Positions 52,690 to 62,834 of a DNA stretch of 64,000 nt are shown in pieces. The translations under genes and the position numbers were made by a program. The DNA is from Paracoccus tegillarcae. GTDB lineage: Bacteria; Pseudomonadota; Alphaproteobacteria; Rhodobacterales; Rhodobacteraceae. Position 1 is the stretch's first letter. Each line of letters begins with the position of its first letter. Under the pieces are notes generated by a model. That model ran no database searches and was not told the DNA's origin. It worked only from the letters and a program-made list of their open reading frames with translations. The stretch spans positions 2,873,001 to 2,937,000 of the forward strand of contig NZ_CP025408.1 in NCBI RefSeq assembly GCF_002847305.1, in the 5' to 3' direction.

Positions 52690-53982
52690 ATGGCCAATGT
52701 GGTGGTTGTCGGCGCGCAGTGGGGCGACGAGGGCAAAGGCAAGATCGTCGACTGGCTGTCAGAGCGGGCCGATGTGATCGCGCGCTTTCAGGGCGGCCAT
52801 AATGCCGGCCACACGCTGGTCATCGGCGGCGAGGTCTACAAGCTGAACGCGCTGCCCTCGGGCGTTGTGCGTGGCGGCAAGCTGTCGGTGATCGGCAATG
52901 GCGTCGTGCTGGACCCGTGGCACCTGGTCAAGGAAATCGCGTCGATCCGAGAGCAGGGCGTCGAAATCACGCCCGAGACGCTGATGGTGGCGGAAAACAC
53001 ACCGCTGATCATGCCCTTCCACGGCGAACTTGATCGCGCGCGCGAGGCACAAAACAGCGTCGCCCGCATTGGCACCACCGGTCGCGGCATCGGCCCTTGC
53101 TACGAGGATAAAGTTGGTCGCCGCGTCGTTCGCGTGGCTGATCTGGCGGATGAGGAAACCCTGCAACTGCGTGTGGATCGCGCGCTGGTTCACCACAATG
53201 CGCTGCGTTCGGGCCTTGGGATGGAGCCCATCGACCGCGAGGCCGTACTGAACAGCCTGCGCGAGATCGCGCCCGAGATCCTGAAATACGCAGCCCCCGT
53301 GTGGAAGGTAATGAACGAAGCCCGCCGTGCCGGCAAACGCATCCTGTTCGAGGGCGCGCAGGGCAGCCTGCTGGACATTGATTTCGGCACCTATCCCTAT
53401 GTCACCTCGTCGACGGTCATTGCCGGGCAGGCGGCGGCTGGTACCGGCATGGGGCCGGGCTCGATCGATTTCGTGCTGGGCATTGTCAAGGCCTACACCA
53501 CCCGCGTCGGCGAAGGTCCGTTTCCGACCGAGTTGGACGACGAAGACGGCCAGCGTTTGGGCGAAAGGGGCCGCGAATTCGGCACCGTCACCGGGCGCAA
53601 GCGCCGCTGTGGCTGGTTCGATGCGGTTCTGGTGCGTCAGACCTGCGCGATTTCCGGGGTGAACGGCATCGCGCTGACCAAGCTGGACGTGTTGGACGGG
53701 TTCGAAACGCTAAAGATCTGCGTCGGCTATGAAATCGACGGCGAGCGTTTCGATTATCTGCCCACCGCCGCCGCATTGCAGGCCAAGGTGACGCCGATCT
53801 ACGAAGAAATGAAAGGCTGGAGCGAATCCACCGCTGGCGCGCGCAGCTGGGCCGATTTGCCGGGCGAGGCGATCAAATATGTGCGCCGGATCGAAGAACT
53901 GATCCAGTGCCCCGTCGCCATGCTGTCCACCAGCCCGGAACGCGACGACACGATCCTTGTGACAGACCCGTTCGAGGATTGA
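52690..53982 (+). CDS. purA: adenylosuccinate synthetase
   Basis: A 430-residue GTP-dependent enzyme that converts IMP and aspartate to adenylosuccinate. The GDEGKGK loop (residues 12-18) and the catalytic Asp in it, the GHNAGHT motif, GTTGRGIGP and the C-terminal TKLDVLD are all canonical. The start at 52690 gives the usual length; the longer frame from 52585 lies in zapA. AAGGGGG serves as ribosome site. Confidence 0.97.
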   Translation: MANVVVVGAQWGDEGKGKIVDWLSERADVIARFQGGHNAGHTLVIGGEVYKLNALPSGVVRGGKLSVIGNGVVLDPWHLVKEIASIREQGVEITPETLMVAENTPLIMPFHGELDRAREAQNSVARIGTTGRGIGPCYEDKVGRRVVRVADLADEETLQLRVDRALVHHNALRSGLGMEPIDREAVLNSLREIAPEILKYAAPVWKVMNEARRAGKRILFEGAQGSLLDIDFGTYPYVTSSTVIAGQAAAGTGMGPGSIDFVLGIVKAYTTRVGEGPFPTELDDEDGQRLGERGREFGTVTGRKRRCGWFDAVLVRQTCAISGVNGIALTKLDVLDGFETLKICVGYEIDGERFDYLPTAAALQAKVTPIYEEMKGWSESTAGARSWADLPGEAIKYVRRIEELIQCPVAMLSTSPERDDTILVTDPFED

Positions 53983-53986
53983 TCCG

Positions 53987-54586
53987 ATGCGCGTCCTGCT
54001 GATCGACGGCCATCCCGATAGCGACCGGCTGTCTGCGCATCTGATGGACAGCTATCAGAAGGCACTGCCCGCCGATGCACAGATCACGCGCCTGGCTTTG
54101 CGCGATCTGGATTTCAACGCCGATCTGTCGCGCGGTTACGCGGACATGCCCGATCTGGAACCCGATCTGGCGGCGGCGCTGGACCACATCGAGGCTTGCG
54201 ATCATCTGGTGCTGGCCTTTCCGCTGTGGTGGGGCGCCGAGCCGGGGCGAATGAAGGGCTTTTGGGACCGCATCCTGCTGCCGCGCCGCGCCTTTCGCTA
54301 TCACCAGAAGGATCTGTTCTGGGACCGGCTGCTCAAGGGCCGTTCGGCCGATGTGATCGTCACGATGGACACGCCGCCGCCCTATCTGCGGTTGGTCTAT
54401 TTCGACCCGATCGGTTGGCGTTATCGTCGGCAGGTGCTGGGCTTTGTGGGCTTCAAGCCGATCCGAATGGCCTATTTCGGCATGGTGCGCCGGGGTGGGG
54501 CCGAAAAGAACCTGCCCAAATGGCGCAACAAACTGCAGCGCCTGGCCAAGACGGCCAGCGGCCTGCGGCGCGGAGAGAAACTGTAA
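53987..54586 (+). CDS. NAD(P)H:quinone oxidoreductase-like flavodoxin-fold protein
   Basis: A 199-residue protein of the NQO1/KefF/MdaB-like flavodoxin fold. LIDGHPDSDRLSAHL binds the FMN/FAD phosphate, and LVLAFPLWWGAEPGRMKGFWDRIL is the aromatic flavin-contact strand. It probably reduces quinones or similar electrophiles with NAD(P)H. It follows purA after four bases and overlaps the next gene by one base. Exact substrate unknown. Confidence 0.88.
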   Translation: MRVLLIDGHPDSDRLSAHLMDSYQKALPADAQITRLALRDLDFNADLSRGYADMPDLEPDLAAALDHIEACDHLVLAFPLWWGAEPGRMKGFWDRILLPRRAFRYHQKDLFWDRLLKGRSADVIVTMDTPPPYLRLVYFDPIGWRYRRQVLGFVGFKPIRMAYFGMVRRGGAEKNLPKWRNKLQRLAKTASGLRRGEKL

Positions 54587-54795
54587 TGGATCTGAAAACC
54601 CGCAAACGTCTGTCGATCCTGGTGCTTTTGATCGGGCTGCCGGGCTATATCATCATAGCCTGGATGCTGTTGGGCTGGTTGTCTGATACATATGGCCGGC
54701 TGAGTTGGTGGACAGAGCTGTTGGTGGTCATCGGGCTGGGCGTCATCTGGATCCTGCCGCTAAAGCGCCTCTTCAGCGGCGTTGGCAAGGATTAG
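54586..54795 (+). CDS. DUF2842 family small membrane protein
   Basis: A 69-residue protein with two membrane helices (SILVLLIGLPGYIIIAWMLL and LLVVIGLGVIWILPL) and basic ends. It matches the alphaproteobacterial DUF2842 pattern beginning with a short charged start then a LIGLPGYI core. Its ATG overlaps the preceding stop (TAATG), and the next gene starts two bases after it. Function unknown. Confidence 0.85.
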   Translation: MDLKTRKRLSILVLLIGLPGYIIIAWMLLGWLSDTYGRLSWWTELLVVIGLGVIWILPLKRLFSGVGKD

Positions 54796-54797
54796 GG

Positions 54798-55457
54798 GTG
54801 GCTGCGGCGGTTGTCTCTTCGGCGGGCGGTGTCACGCTGATTGGTGGCGGGGCGGTCACGCCCGAGGATATGTCGCAGGCATTGGCGGTCGCACCGGTGC
54901 TGGTCGCCGCTGATGGTGGGGCGGATGCCGCGCTGAAACTGGGGCAACGCCCGACAGCTGTTATCGGCGATTTCGATTCGTTGTCGCAGGAGGCGCGGGC
55001 GATTTTGCCGCCCGAAACCCTGCATCACGTCGCCGAACAGGACAGCACCGATTTTCAGAAATGTCTGTCGCGCATCGACGCGCCATTCGTGATCGCCATC
55101 GGCTTTTCCGGTCTCAGGCTGGATCATACGCTGGCTGCGCTGAACGTGATGACGCGATTTCCGGCACGACGCGTGATCCTGATCGCTGCCGAGGACATCA
55201 TCTTTCTATGCCCGCCCAGGTTGTGTCTGGACCTACCCCCCGGTTCAAGGTTATCATTGTTTCCAATGGGTTCCTCGCGCGGAACCAGTCAGGGTCTGGA
55301 ATGGCCCATTGACGGGTTGGAATTTGCACCGGATGGCCGCAGCGGCACCTCGAACCGCGTGACCGGACCGGTGCAGCTGACGATGCAGGGTCGAATGCTT
55401 GTACTCTTGCCGCGCGACATGCTGGGTGCCGCCCTTGCGACGCCTTTAGAACGGTAA
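54798..55457 (+). CDS. thiamine pyrophosphokinase
   Basis: A 219-residue enzyme that makes thiamine diphosphate from thiamine and ATP. The motifs VAADGGADAAL, VIGDFDSLSQ, DSTDFQKCL and GLRLDHTLAAL are all typical of the family. The start is GTG 54798 with AAGGATTAGG upstream; the longer frame from 54705 runs through the DUF2842 gene. No TPP riboswitch was seen in front of it. Confidence 0.91.
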   Translation: MAAAVVSSAGGVTLIGGGAVTPEDMSQALAVAPVLVAADGGADAALKLGQRPTAVIGDFDSLSQEARAILPPETLHHVAEQDSTDFQKCLSRIDAPFVIAIGFSGLRLDHTLAALNVMTRFPARRVILIAAEDIIFLCPPRLCLDLPPGSRLSLFPMGSSRGTSQGLEWPIDGLEFAPDGRSGTSNRVTGPVQLTMQGRMLVLLPRDMLGAALATPLER

Positions 55458-55556
55458 ACACGGGCCAATCAGGCGTTCCGACTGCGCGGGCGCATAGTTT
55501 CAACGAGAGGACACCCGGCCGTTTCATCCAAATCAACTGTTAAAGGTGAGATGAAG

Positions 55557-57950
55557 ATGACTGATCAGCGACCAGAAGATGCGACAACGGTTCCGGACAA
55601 CAAACGACATCGCAAAGACGCCGTCTCCGCCTGGGTGCGGTTTGTGGCTGCCTTGCTGTTCATTGCGGGCATCCCACTGCTGCTGGGCGGTGTTTACCTG
55701 ATCACCCTGGGTGGATCATGGTACTATGCGCTCGCCGGAGCGGGCATTTCCTATGCCGCCTGGCATATCTGGAAAGGCCGGATGTGGGGCGTCCATGTCT
55801 ATCTGGGCGTCTTTCTACTGACAGCCCTCTGGGCATTTTACGAAGCGGGCCTGACCTATTGGCCACTGGTGCCCCGGCTGATCGCGCCGCTTTTCCTGGC
55901 CGGTCTGGCGATGCTGATCGTGCCCAAATTGTCGGCGGCTGAACGTCCGGGCAAGGCGCGCGGCTATGTCTGGGGCGGTGTTGCCGCACTGGCAGGTTTC
56001 GTCGTGTGGCTGGTCTCGATGTTCTTCCCGCATGATATCATCAGAAATCCGGTCGCCGTGACGGCAGGGCAGGCCGCGCCGACGACAGTTGAGGCCGGCG
56101 ACAACTGGTACGCTTATGGCCGCACCGGCAGCGGCACACGCTTTGCGCCCGACACGCAGATCACCGCCGATAATATTGACCAGTTGGATGTTGCCTGGAC
56201 CGCCCAAACCGGCTTTGTCGCCGATCAGGCAAAGAGCGAACAGGACCAGACGGTGCCGCTTTATGTCGATGGCACGGTCTATCACTGTGGCCCGGTGGGG
56301 CAGATCACTGCGCTGGACGGTGTGTCGGGCCAGATCAAATGGCAGTTCGATCCGCAGGCCGCATCCACCGACTGGAAGCGCTGCCGATCCATCGGCTATT
56401 TCGATCCCGGCCCCGGCGATGCCTGCGGTCCGCGTATTGTCGAGACCACGGTCGATTCGCGGCTGATCTCGGTCCGGGCCGAGGATGGCCAGCCGTGCGA
56501 AACCTTTGGCGAGGGTGGAACCGTCGATCTGTGGACGGGCATGGGTGAGACCGATGCCGAATATCTGACCAGTTCCAGCGGGCCTTTGGTGGCGGGCGAC
56601 AAGATCATCGTGGCCGCGCGTGTGACAGACAACGTCACGGTGGGCGAGCCATCGGGTGTGATCCGCGCCTACGATGCGTTGACCGGCGATCTGGCCTGGG
56701 TCTGGGATCTGGGCAATCCCGACTTGAAGGGGCTGCCACCGACGGGCGAAAGCTATACCCCCGGCACGCCCAATGTCTGGTCGCTGATGGCCTATGATCT
56801 GGAACTGGGCATGGTTTATCTGCCGCTTGGCAATGCCACGCCCGATATCTGGGGCGGCGGCCGGCGCGATTTTGACGATGCCTATAGCTCCGCCGTCGTG
56901 GCGCTGGACCTCGAGACCGGGGACGAGGTGTGGAAGTTCCAGACCGTGCGCCACGACCTGTGGGATTACGACCTCCCCGCGCAGCCTGTTCTGGCCGATA
57001 TTCCCGATGGCAATGGCGGCGTCGTTCCGGGGCTGATCCAGACCACCAAACGGTCGCAGATCTTTGTACTGGACCGGCGGAATGGTGCGCCGATCAAGGC
57101 AGTTGTGGATCGCCCCGCGCCGCCATCGGATGGCACGATCGAGGGGGAATATTACGCCGAAACACAGCCCTATTCGGTTGAAATGGCGGCCATCGGCACC
57201 GAGCCGCTGGAAGGGCGCAAGATGTGGGGCGCCACCCCCATCGACCAGATGCTGTGCCGCATCATGTTCCAGAAATACCGCTATGAGGGCGAGTTCACCA
57301 CGCCATCGACCGAATGGTCGCTTGTCTATCCAGGCGCCATGGGTGGGATGAATTTCGGCAGCACCGCCGTCGATGAAACGCGCAACATTATGGTTGCCGC
57401 CGAAATGACCATGCCACTGGTGCAGCGCCTTGTTCCGCGCGCCGAGGTGACGCCGGACATGCAATATACCGGCGAAAGCGGTCCCTATGCCCCGATGGAT
57501 GGCACGCCCTACGGGATGGAGCGCAGCAACTTTACCTCGCCGCTTGGTATTCCCTGCCTCGAACCCAGCTGGGGCGCCATCGTCGGTGTCGATCTGGCCA
57601 CGGGTCGGCAGATCTGGGAGCATCCTGCGGGCACCGCCAGGGATCTTGCCTTTGGCGACGTCACGCCGGGGCTGGGCTTTTACGTCGGCCTGCCGCCGCT
57701 TGGCGGGGCGATGATCACCGGCGGCGGTATTGCCTGGTATGCCGGCACACAGGATTTCGTCTTGCGCGGCTTTGACGTCGAGACCGGCGACTTGCTGTGG
57801 GAAGGCGATCTGCCGACCGGATCACAGGGCACCCCGATGAGCTATGTCGGACCCGATGGACGGCAATATATCGTTATCTCGGCCGGCGGCGCGCGGTATA
57901 ATTTCTCTAATATGGGCGATTACATCGTTGCCTTTGCCTTGCCCGGCTGA
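55557..57950 (+). CDS. gcd: membrane-bound PQQ-dependent glucose dehydrogenase
   Basis: A 797-residue quinoprotein. Five membrane helices fill residues 25-150, as in mGDH, followed by an eight-bladed beta-propeller in the periplasm that binds PQQ and calcium. DNWYAYGRTGSGTRFAP, WDYDLPAQPVLADIP and LATGRQIWEHPAGTARD are family landmarks. It oxidises glucose or other aldoses to lactones and passes electrons to ubiquinone. AAAGGTGAG favours ATG 55557; ATG 55551 is two codons upstream. No PQQ synthesis genes are in the window. Confidence 0.93.
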   Translation: MTDQRPEDATTVPDNKRHRKDAVSAWVRFVAALLFIAGIPLLLGGVYLITLGGSWYYALAGAGISYAAWHIWKGRMWGVHVYLGVFLLTALWAFYEAGLTYWPLVPRLIAPLFLAGLAMLIVPKLSAAERPGKARGYVWGGVAALAGFVVWLVSMFFPHDIIRNPVAVTAGQAAPTTVEAGDNWYAYGRTGSGTRFAPDTQITADNIDQLDVAWTAQTGFVADQAKSEQDQTVPLYVDGTVYHCGPVGQITALDGVSGQIKWQFDPQAASTDWKRCRSIGYFDPGPGDACGPRIVETTVDSRLISVRAEDGQPCETFGEGGTVDLWTGMGETDAEYLTSSSGPLVAGDKIIVAARVTDNVTVGEPSGVIRAYDALTGDLAWVWDLGNPDLKGLPPTGESYTPGTPNVWSLMAYDLELGMVYLPLGNATPDIWGGGRRDFDDAYSSAVVALDLETGDEVWKFQTVRHDLWDYDLPAQPVLADIPDGNGGVVPGLIQTTKRSQIFVLDRRNGAPIKAVVDRPAPPSDGTIEGEYYAETQPYSVEMAAIGTEPLEGRKMWGATPIDQMLCRIMFQKYRYEGEFTTPSTEWSLVYPGAMGGMNFGSTAVDETRNIMVAAEMTMPLVQRLVPRAEVTPDMQYTGESGPYAPMDGTPYGMERSNFTSPLGIPCLEPSWGAIVGVDLATGRQIWEHPAGTARDLAFGDVTPGLGFYVGLPPLGGAMITGGGIAWYAGTQDFVLRGFDVETGDLLWEGDLPTGSQGTPMSYVGPDGRQYIVISAGGARYNFSNMGDYIVAFALPG

Positions 57951-57976
57951 CCGGCGGCTGGCAGCGCACAGATTAG

Positions 57977-58010
57977 TGACGGGCGGCTGTGGTTGCCCGT
58001 CATTTGCGTT
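57977..58010 (+). terminator. hairpin terminator after gcd
   Basis: TGACGGGC and GCCCGTCA form an 8-base perfect stem with a 10-base loop, followed by TTTGCGTTT. It starts 26 bases after the gcd stop and precedes ispG. Confidence 0.75.
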
Positions 58011-58045
58011 TGGCGTATCTGCAAGGGCGAAACCCGGAGGTCCAG

Positions 58046-59170
58046 ATGACCCACAATCCGATCCGTCCCTGGCGCAATATCGAACGTCGCAAATCGCGGC
58101 AGATCATGGTTGGCAATGTGCCGGTCGGCGGCGATGCTCCGATCTCTGTGCAAACCATGACCAATACCGATGGCCATGACGTGCGCGCGACGCTGGCGCA
58201 GGTGATCGCAGCCGCCGATGCCGGCGCCGATATCGTCCGCATCAGTGCGCCTGATGTGGAGACGACGAAGGCACTGAAGGAAATCTGCCGCGAAAGCCCG
58301 GTGCCGATCGTGGCCGATATCCATTTCCACTATAAACGCGCGATCGAGGCCGCCGAGGCCGGTGCCGCCTGCCTGCGCATCAATCCCGGCAATATCGGCG
58401 ATGCCACCCGCGTGCGCGAGGTCATCAAGGCCGCCCGCGATCACGGCTGTTCGATGCGGATCGGCGTCAATGCCGGCTCGCTGGAAAAGCACCTGCTGGA
58501 AAAATACGGCGAGCCTTGCCCCGACGCGATGGTCGAAAGCGGTCTGGATCACATCAAGCTGCTGGAAGATAACGACTTCCACGAATTCAAGATCAGCGTA
58601 AAGGCCAGCGACGTGTTTCTGGCCGCCGCAGCATATCAGCAATTGGCCGAGGCCACAGACGCGCCCATCCATCTTGGTATCACAGAGGCCGGCGGCTTTG
58701 TCGGCGGCACGGTGAAATCGGCTGTCGGGCTGGGCAATCTGCTGTGGTCGGGCATTGGCGATACGATCCGGGTGTCGCTGTCGGCGGACCCGGTGCAAGA
58801 GGTCAAGGTCGGCTTTGAAATCCTGAAGACGCTTGGCCTGCGCACGCGCGGCGTGCAGATCATTTCCTGCCCGTCCTGCGCGCGACAGGGCTTTGACGTC
58901 ATCAAGACCGTCGAGGCGCTGGAAATGCGGCTGGAACATATCAAGACGCCGATGTCGCTGTCGATTATCGGCTGCGTCGTGAACGGGCCGGGCGAGGCGC
59001 TGATGACCGATATCGGCTTTACCGGCGGTGGCGCGGGCAGCGGGATGGTTTATCTGGCGGGCAAGCAGGACCACAAGCTGAGCAACGATCAGATGGTCGA
59101 TCACATCGTCGAACTGGTCGAGGAACGCGCGGCCCGGATCGAGGCAGAGGCGACGAAAGCCGCCGAATAG
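58046..59170 (+). CDS. ispG: 4-hydroxy-3-methylbut-2-en-1-yl diphosphate synthase
   Basis: A 374-residue iron-sulfur enzyme of the MEP isoprenoid pathway. Cluster ligands C275, C278, C310 and E317 keep the spacing of the E. coli set (C270, C273, C305, E312). The N-terminal TIM barrel has VQTMTNTDG and [13 protein letters not shown] precedes ATG 58046; the longer frame from 57989 lacks homology. Convergent with the ClC gene. Confidence 0.97.
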   Translation: MTHNPIRPWRNIERRKSRQIMVGNVPVGGDAPISVQTMTNTDGHDVRATLAQVIAAADAGADIVRISAPDVETTKALKEICRESPVPIVADIHFHYKRAIEAAEAGAACLRINPGNIGDATRVREVIKAARDHGCSMRIGVNAGSLEKHLLEKYGEPCPDAMVESGLDHIKLLEDNDFHEFKISVKASDVFLAAAAYQQLAEATDAPIHLGITEAGGFVGGTVKSAVGLGNLLWSGIGDTIRVSLSADPVQEVKVGFEILKTLGLRTRGVQIISCPSCARQGFDVIKTVEALEMRLEHIKTPMSLSIIGCVVNGPGEALMTDIGFTGGGAGSGMVYLAGKQDHKLSNDQMVDHIVELVEERAARIEAEATKAAE

Positions 59171-59191
59171 CCCGACCGTCAGGCCCGCCTG

Positions 59192-60898
59192 TCAGCTATG
59201 TTCTTCGGCGGCAGCTTCGGCCAAGGCCTGATTCAACGCACGCAGGGCGTCGACATGATAGACGATCCCGATGATCTCGGGGTCGGGGGCTGCCTCACTG
59301 TCATCAACTGGTTCCTCTGACGGGCGGATCACCGGAAGGAACGCGGCCCCGATGCGCTCGAACTCGGCCAGCGCCTGATCGAGCCGCATCCCCTCATCCA
59401 GCGCGTTGCCCTTGATCGCCAGATTGCGGACCAGATCGGATGACGGCCCCTCATCCTCTGTCACCGGCCGCATGACCGTCGAGATACGCATTTTCTGGGG
59501 CAACCAGACCTGCGGGCCCTCAGCCACATGCACATCGCGGTTTTCCAACTGTGTCAGGAAGAACGACCGATGGACCAGCCGCGAGGCCAGCGCAGAAGAC
59601 AGCGACACCGCCGTCATCACGGCGATCCCCGTTTGCCAGTCGCCGGTCATCTCGAACACGATCAGCGCGGTCGAGATCGGCGCGCCCAGCACCGCCGCCG
59701 CCACAGCACCCATTCCGGCCAGCGCATAGAGGTTCTCCGAGCCGGAAAGCTCGGGCAGAAAACCCGTGGCCATGATCCCAAAGGCCAGCCCGGTCAGCGC
59801 CCCCATGACCAGCGAGGGCGAAAAGATCCCGCCGCCCATGCGCCCGCCAAGCGTGATCGCCACCGCGACGGCCTTGACCATGGCGATGATGATCGCCTCG
59901 CCAAAGCCAATGCGACCGGTCAGCGCCGCCGAGGTCGTCTCGTAGCCGACGCCGATGATTTCAGGGAAGGGAATGGCGATCAGGCCCAGAAACCCGCCCG
60001 CAATGGTCGGCAACAGCCAGCGCGGCCAGCCGGTGCGGGCCAGGACATAGCGGCCCAGATCATCGGCGCTGAAAACAGCCTTCATCAGGGCCGCGGCGAC
60101 CAGCGCGCAAAGCAGCCCCAACAGCATGAAAGCCGGCAATTCGACATAAAATCCCAGATCATTTCCGTGCGGCAGCGAGAATTCGGCAACATTTCCGAAT
60201 TCCAGACGGTTTATGACGGTGCCCGCGACGGCGGCGATGGCGATGGGGGCAAAGGCGTGGATGGCGAAATGGCGCAGCACGACCTCATGGGCGAAAAGCG
60301 CGCCGGCAATCGGTGCGTTAAAGCTGGCAGCAACAGCGCCCGCCACCGCGCAGCCCAGCAGGTCGCGCCCGGTCATCGGGCTGGCCTTGATCCGTTCGGC
60401 AACCATGGTCGAGATCACGGCGGCCAGATGCACCACCGGACCCTCGCGGCCCGAACTGCCGCCGCTGCCCAATGTGATCAGCGATGCGGCAGCCGAGGCA
60501 AGGCCGGCCTTTGTCTCGACGCGTCCGCCATCCAGCGCCGCGCCTTCGATCACGTCCGAGACCGTGCGGCAGCGCCCGTCAGGGGTAAAGCGGTGAAGGA
60601 TCTGGCCCACGACAAAGCCGCCGATGATCGGCACGGTCAGCACCCAATACCACGGCAGATGAAAGGCCGTGCTGGCCATGGTCAGATCGTCAGCACCATA
60701 GATTGCCCGCTGCAATGCACCGATGCCCAACCGAAAACCCAGTGCCGCGAAGCCGGCACAGATCCCGATCATCAGCGCCATGAACCAGAACTGCAACTGA
60801 CTGGGGCCGCGATCGCGCATGACCTGCATCGCATGGGTGCAGCGCCCCGTCGTGTAGCGCCACCCTCTTTTGATCCAGCTTTGTTGCTCTGAACTCAT
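59192..60898 (-). CDS. ClC-family chloride channel/transporter with CBS-like tail
   Basis: A 568-residue ClC membrane protein. The chloride-filter motif GSGGSSGREGP (144-154) keeps the gating glutamate E152. The internal proton glutamate of the E. coli antiporter (E203) aligns with V206 in LFAHEVVLRHF, as in ClC channels. GGRMGGGIFSPSLVMGA is the second filter motif. A cytosolic tail (about 455-568) resembles CBS domains. The start MSSEQQSWIK follows AAGGGATGG; the longer frame reads into the neighbouring gene. Confidence 0.92.
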   Translation of the reverse strand: MSSEQQSWIKRGWRYTTGRCTHAMQVMRDRGPSQLQFWFMALMIGICAGFAALGFRLGIGALQRAIYGADDLTMASTAFHLPWYWVLTVPIIGGFVVGQILHRFTPDGRCRTVSDVIEGAALDGGRVETKAGLASAAASLITLGSGGSSGREGPVVHLAAVISTMVAERIKASPMTGRDLLGCAVAGAVAASFNAPIAGALFAHEVVLRHFAIHAFAPIAIAAVAGTVINRLEFGNVAEFSLPHGNDLGFYVELPAFMLLGLLCALVAAALMKAVFSADDLGRYVLARTGWPRWLLPTIAGGFLGLIAIPFPEIIGVGYETTSAALTGRIGFGEAIIIAMVKAVAVAITLGGRMGGGIFSPSLVMGALTGLAFGIMATGFLPELSGSENLYALAGMGAVAAAVLGAPISTALIVFEMTGDWQTGIAVMTAVSLSSALASRLVHRSFFLTQLENRDVHVAEGPQVWLPQKMRISTVMRPVTEDEGPSSDLVRNLAIKGNALDEGMRLDQALAEFERIGAAFLPVIRPSEEPVDDSEAAPDPEIIGIVYHVDALRALNQALAEAAAEEHS

Positions 60899-60927
60899 GC
60901 CGCCATCCCTTCGACAGGGCCAGCGAA

Positions 60928-61740
60928 TCACAAATGCCGCGTCGGGTCCAGCATCCTTGGCAGGCTGGCGCGCAGCTTTGTCATCCCGCCCGGCCGCCAG
61001 CCCAGCCGTGCCAGCCCGCTGCAATCGGGCAGACGCAGGGTTGTCGCGTCCGCGCGTGGGGGCAGGGGGTGGGCGCAGCCGGTCAGCTGTGCCACCTCGG
61101 CCAGCAGGTCACGCCGGTCCAGCACAAGATCACTGACGTTCAGCGTGGCGGGCGCATCCTCGCGCAGTGCCAGCAGCGCGGCGGCGGCAAGATCCTCGCC
61201 GTGAACCTCGGTCGCGATGCGCGCTGCAATCGGATGACCCGCCAGATAATCGCCGAACAGGTCGCGCCACTTGTTCCCGCGCCCCGGCCCATAGATGCCG
61301 GTCGCGCGCAGCGAGGTGCTGGCGATGGGCAGATCTGCCAGCGCGGCCTCTGCCAGCGCCTTGACCTCGCCGTAAAGCGTGGTTGGGCTGGGTGACAGAT
61401 CATCGAACAGTGCGGTGCCCGCTGGCTGGCCGTCATGAACGGCGCGCGACGACAGGAACACGACGCGGCTTACCCCCGCGCCGACCGCCGCATCGAACAG
61501 GCGCAGCGTGCCGTTCAGATTGAGCCGCCGAAAACGCGCATGATCATCGCCTTCGCCGCCACGATAGCGACCTGGGGCATGCGCAAACGCTGCATGTATC
61601 AGTGCGTCATGGCCTGTCAGATCGGGCCTGTCGCCTAGTCGATAGTCGGGCAACGGATTCAGGTGATGCCCGGCCTCGCGGACGGCATGGGCGATAAACC
61701 CTCCGACAATGCCGGTAGCGCCGGTCAGGGCGATCCTCAC
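60928..61740 (-). CDS. NAD-dependent epimerase/dehydratase family protein (extended SDR)
   Basis: A 270-residue extended short-chain dehydrogenase. ALTGATGIVGGFIAH is the nucleotide loop, and YGEVK holds the catalytic Tyr and Lys. Such proteins modify nucleotide sugars or reduce varied substrates. It sits between a GT8-like glycosyltransferase and a ClC gene on the same strand with a 31-base gap, so a role in sugar-nucleotide chemistry is possible but not shown. Confidence 0.88.
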   Translation of the reverse strand: MRIALTGATGIVGGFIAHAVREAGHHLNPLPDYRLGDRPDLTGHDALIHAAFAHAPGRYRGGEGDDHARFRRLNLNGTLRLFDAAVGAGVSRVVFLSSRAVHDGQPAGTALFDDLSPSPTTLYGEVKALAEAALADLPIASTSLRATGIYGPGRGNKWRDLFGDYLAGHPIAARIATEVHGEDLAAAALLALREDAPATLNVSDLVLDRRDLLAEVAQLTGCAHPLPPRADATTLRLPDCSGLARLGWRPGGMTKLRASLPRMLDPTRHL

Positions 61741-61771
61741 GGTTGGATCGCGTGGCAGTGCAATCGGCGGA

Positions 61772-62665
61772 TCATGCGGCGGGGCGTCTTTGCTGCGTCA
61801 GATCGGGGATCGGTTCGCCCGCCGCGATCTGGCGCCATAGCTGGATAAGGGGCGCCAGCGCCTGTGCCTTGTCGTGGTCCTGCCACGGCTTTTCATATTG
61901 GTAATGCAGAATATGAATGTCGCGCCAGTTCCACAGCGCGGGCAGGTTCATCCAGACATATTGCAGCAGATTGTACTGGATCGGCAGGCCGTGCCAGTCG
62001 GGAAAGAAATCCTGCAAAAAGCTCTGATCGGTGCGCGCCCAGAACTGGCCTGGCCGGTCCAGCCGTGCCAGCATCAGACGAAAGGTTTCGGGATCGGGCC
62101 GCGCTGTGAAAACGCCGGAGTTCATCCGGTGAAACCCATCCAGCCCATCATAGACATTGGGTGCCGCGCAAAATTCAGGAAAGTCGAACAGCTTGTCGAC
62201 GGGCCGCAGCACCAGCGCATCGGCGTCGATGAAAACGCAGCGCGCATAGTCCAGCTGCCACAGCCGCAGCTTGACGAAATTGTCCAGAGGGGTATGAAAA
62301 TCCGGCTTGCCGCCGCGGGTGAAAGCCGCGCGCCGATGCAAAGCATCGCGGGCATGGATGCCGTCGAATTCGGCGCTGGTGGGCAGCAGGTCGGCCGCGA
62401 TCAGCCGCGCCCCAAGCGCGCGCAACCGCGCCAGCCCGTCCGCCGGGACATGGCGATGCATCACCGCAATATCTGCGCCGGTGCCCGACAACCTGAGCGA
62501 GCGTATCAGCGCCTCGGCACCGGGCAGGTAGTCATTGTTTGTGACCAGTGTCACAAAGGCGCGTTCGGCGCGTGCGGGCAACTCGGCCCGCAGCCCCGGC
62601 GCCACGCGATAGCAACTGCGCGCCTGCGGCTGGTCTGCGATCTGGCTGATATGCGGTGATGTCAT
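61772..62665 (-). CDS. GT8-like glycosyltransferase (glycogenin/galactinol-synthase fold)
   Basis: A 297-residue cytosolic enzyme. AFVTLVTNNDYLPGAEALIRSL is the GT-A start, the metal motif DAD lies in CVFIDADALVL, and MNSGVFTARPD and LHYQYEKPW are further GT8 landmarks. It transfers a sugar from a nucleotide sugar; donor and acceptor are unknown. Likely co-transcribed with the SDR gene downstream. Confidence 0.88.
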   Translation of the reverse strand: MTSPHISQIADQPQARSCYRVAPGLRAELPARAERAFVTLVTNNDYLPGAEALIRSLRLSGTGADIAVMHRHVPADGLARLRALGARLIAADLLPTSAEFDGIHARDALHRRAAFTRGGKPDFHTPLDNFVKLRLWQLDYARCVFIDADALVLRPVDKLFDFPEFCAAPNVYDGLDGFHRMNSGVFTARPDPETFRLMLARLDRPGQFWARTDQSFLQDFFPDWHGLPIQYNLLQYVWMNLPALWNWRDIHILHYQYEKPWQDHDKAQALAPLIQLWRQIAAGEPIPDLTQQRRPAA

Positions 62666-62834
62666 GGCCGTTGAATCCCTGACTCTTTGCTGCTCTTTCC
62701 TGCCCTTTAAAAGGCTAGGTTGCTGGTGTTACGCCCTCATGACGCAGGCTTGACGTATTTATGACAGGCTCATGGGTTCTTTCCTAGTCTCGCAACCGCC
62801 GATAAGCTGAGGGTCACCAGTCAGAGGTTGCGCC
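62666..62834. promoter_or_regulatory. divergent control region upstream of the glycosyltransferase and FAD oxidase genes
   Basis: A 169-base gap. TTGACG near 62751 could be a -35 element for the + strand. ATGACGCAGGC and ATGACAGGC, 20 bases apart, form an imperfect direct repeat that might be a regulator site. Neither is certain. Confidence 0.35.

Noticed and set aside
54700..54800. TPP riboswitch in front of thiamine pyrophosphokinase
   Set aside because: The gene starts two bases after the DUF2842 stop, leaving no leader, and no thi-box sequence is seen.
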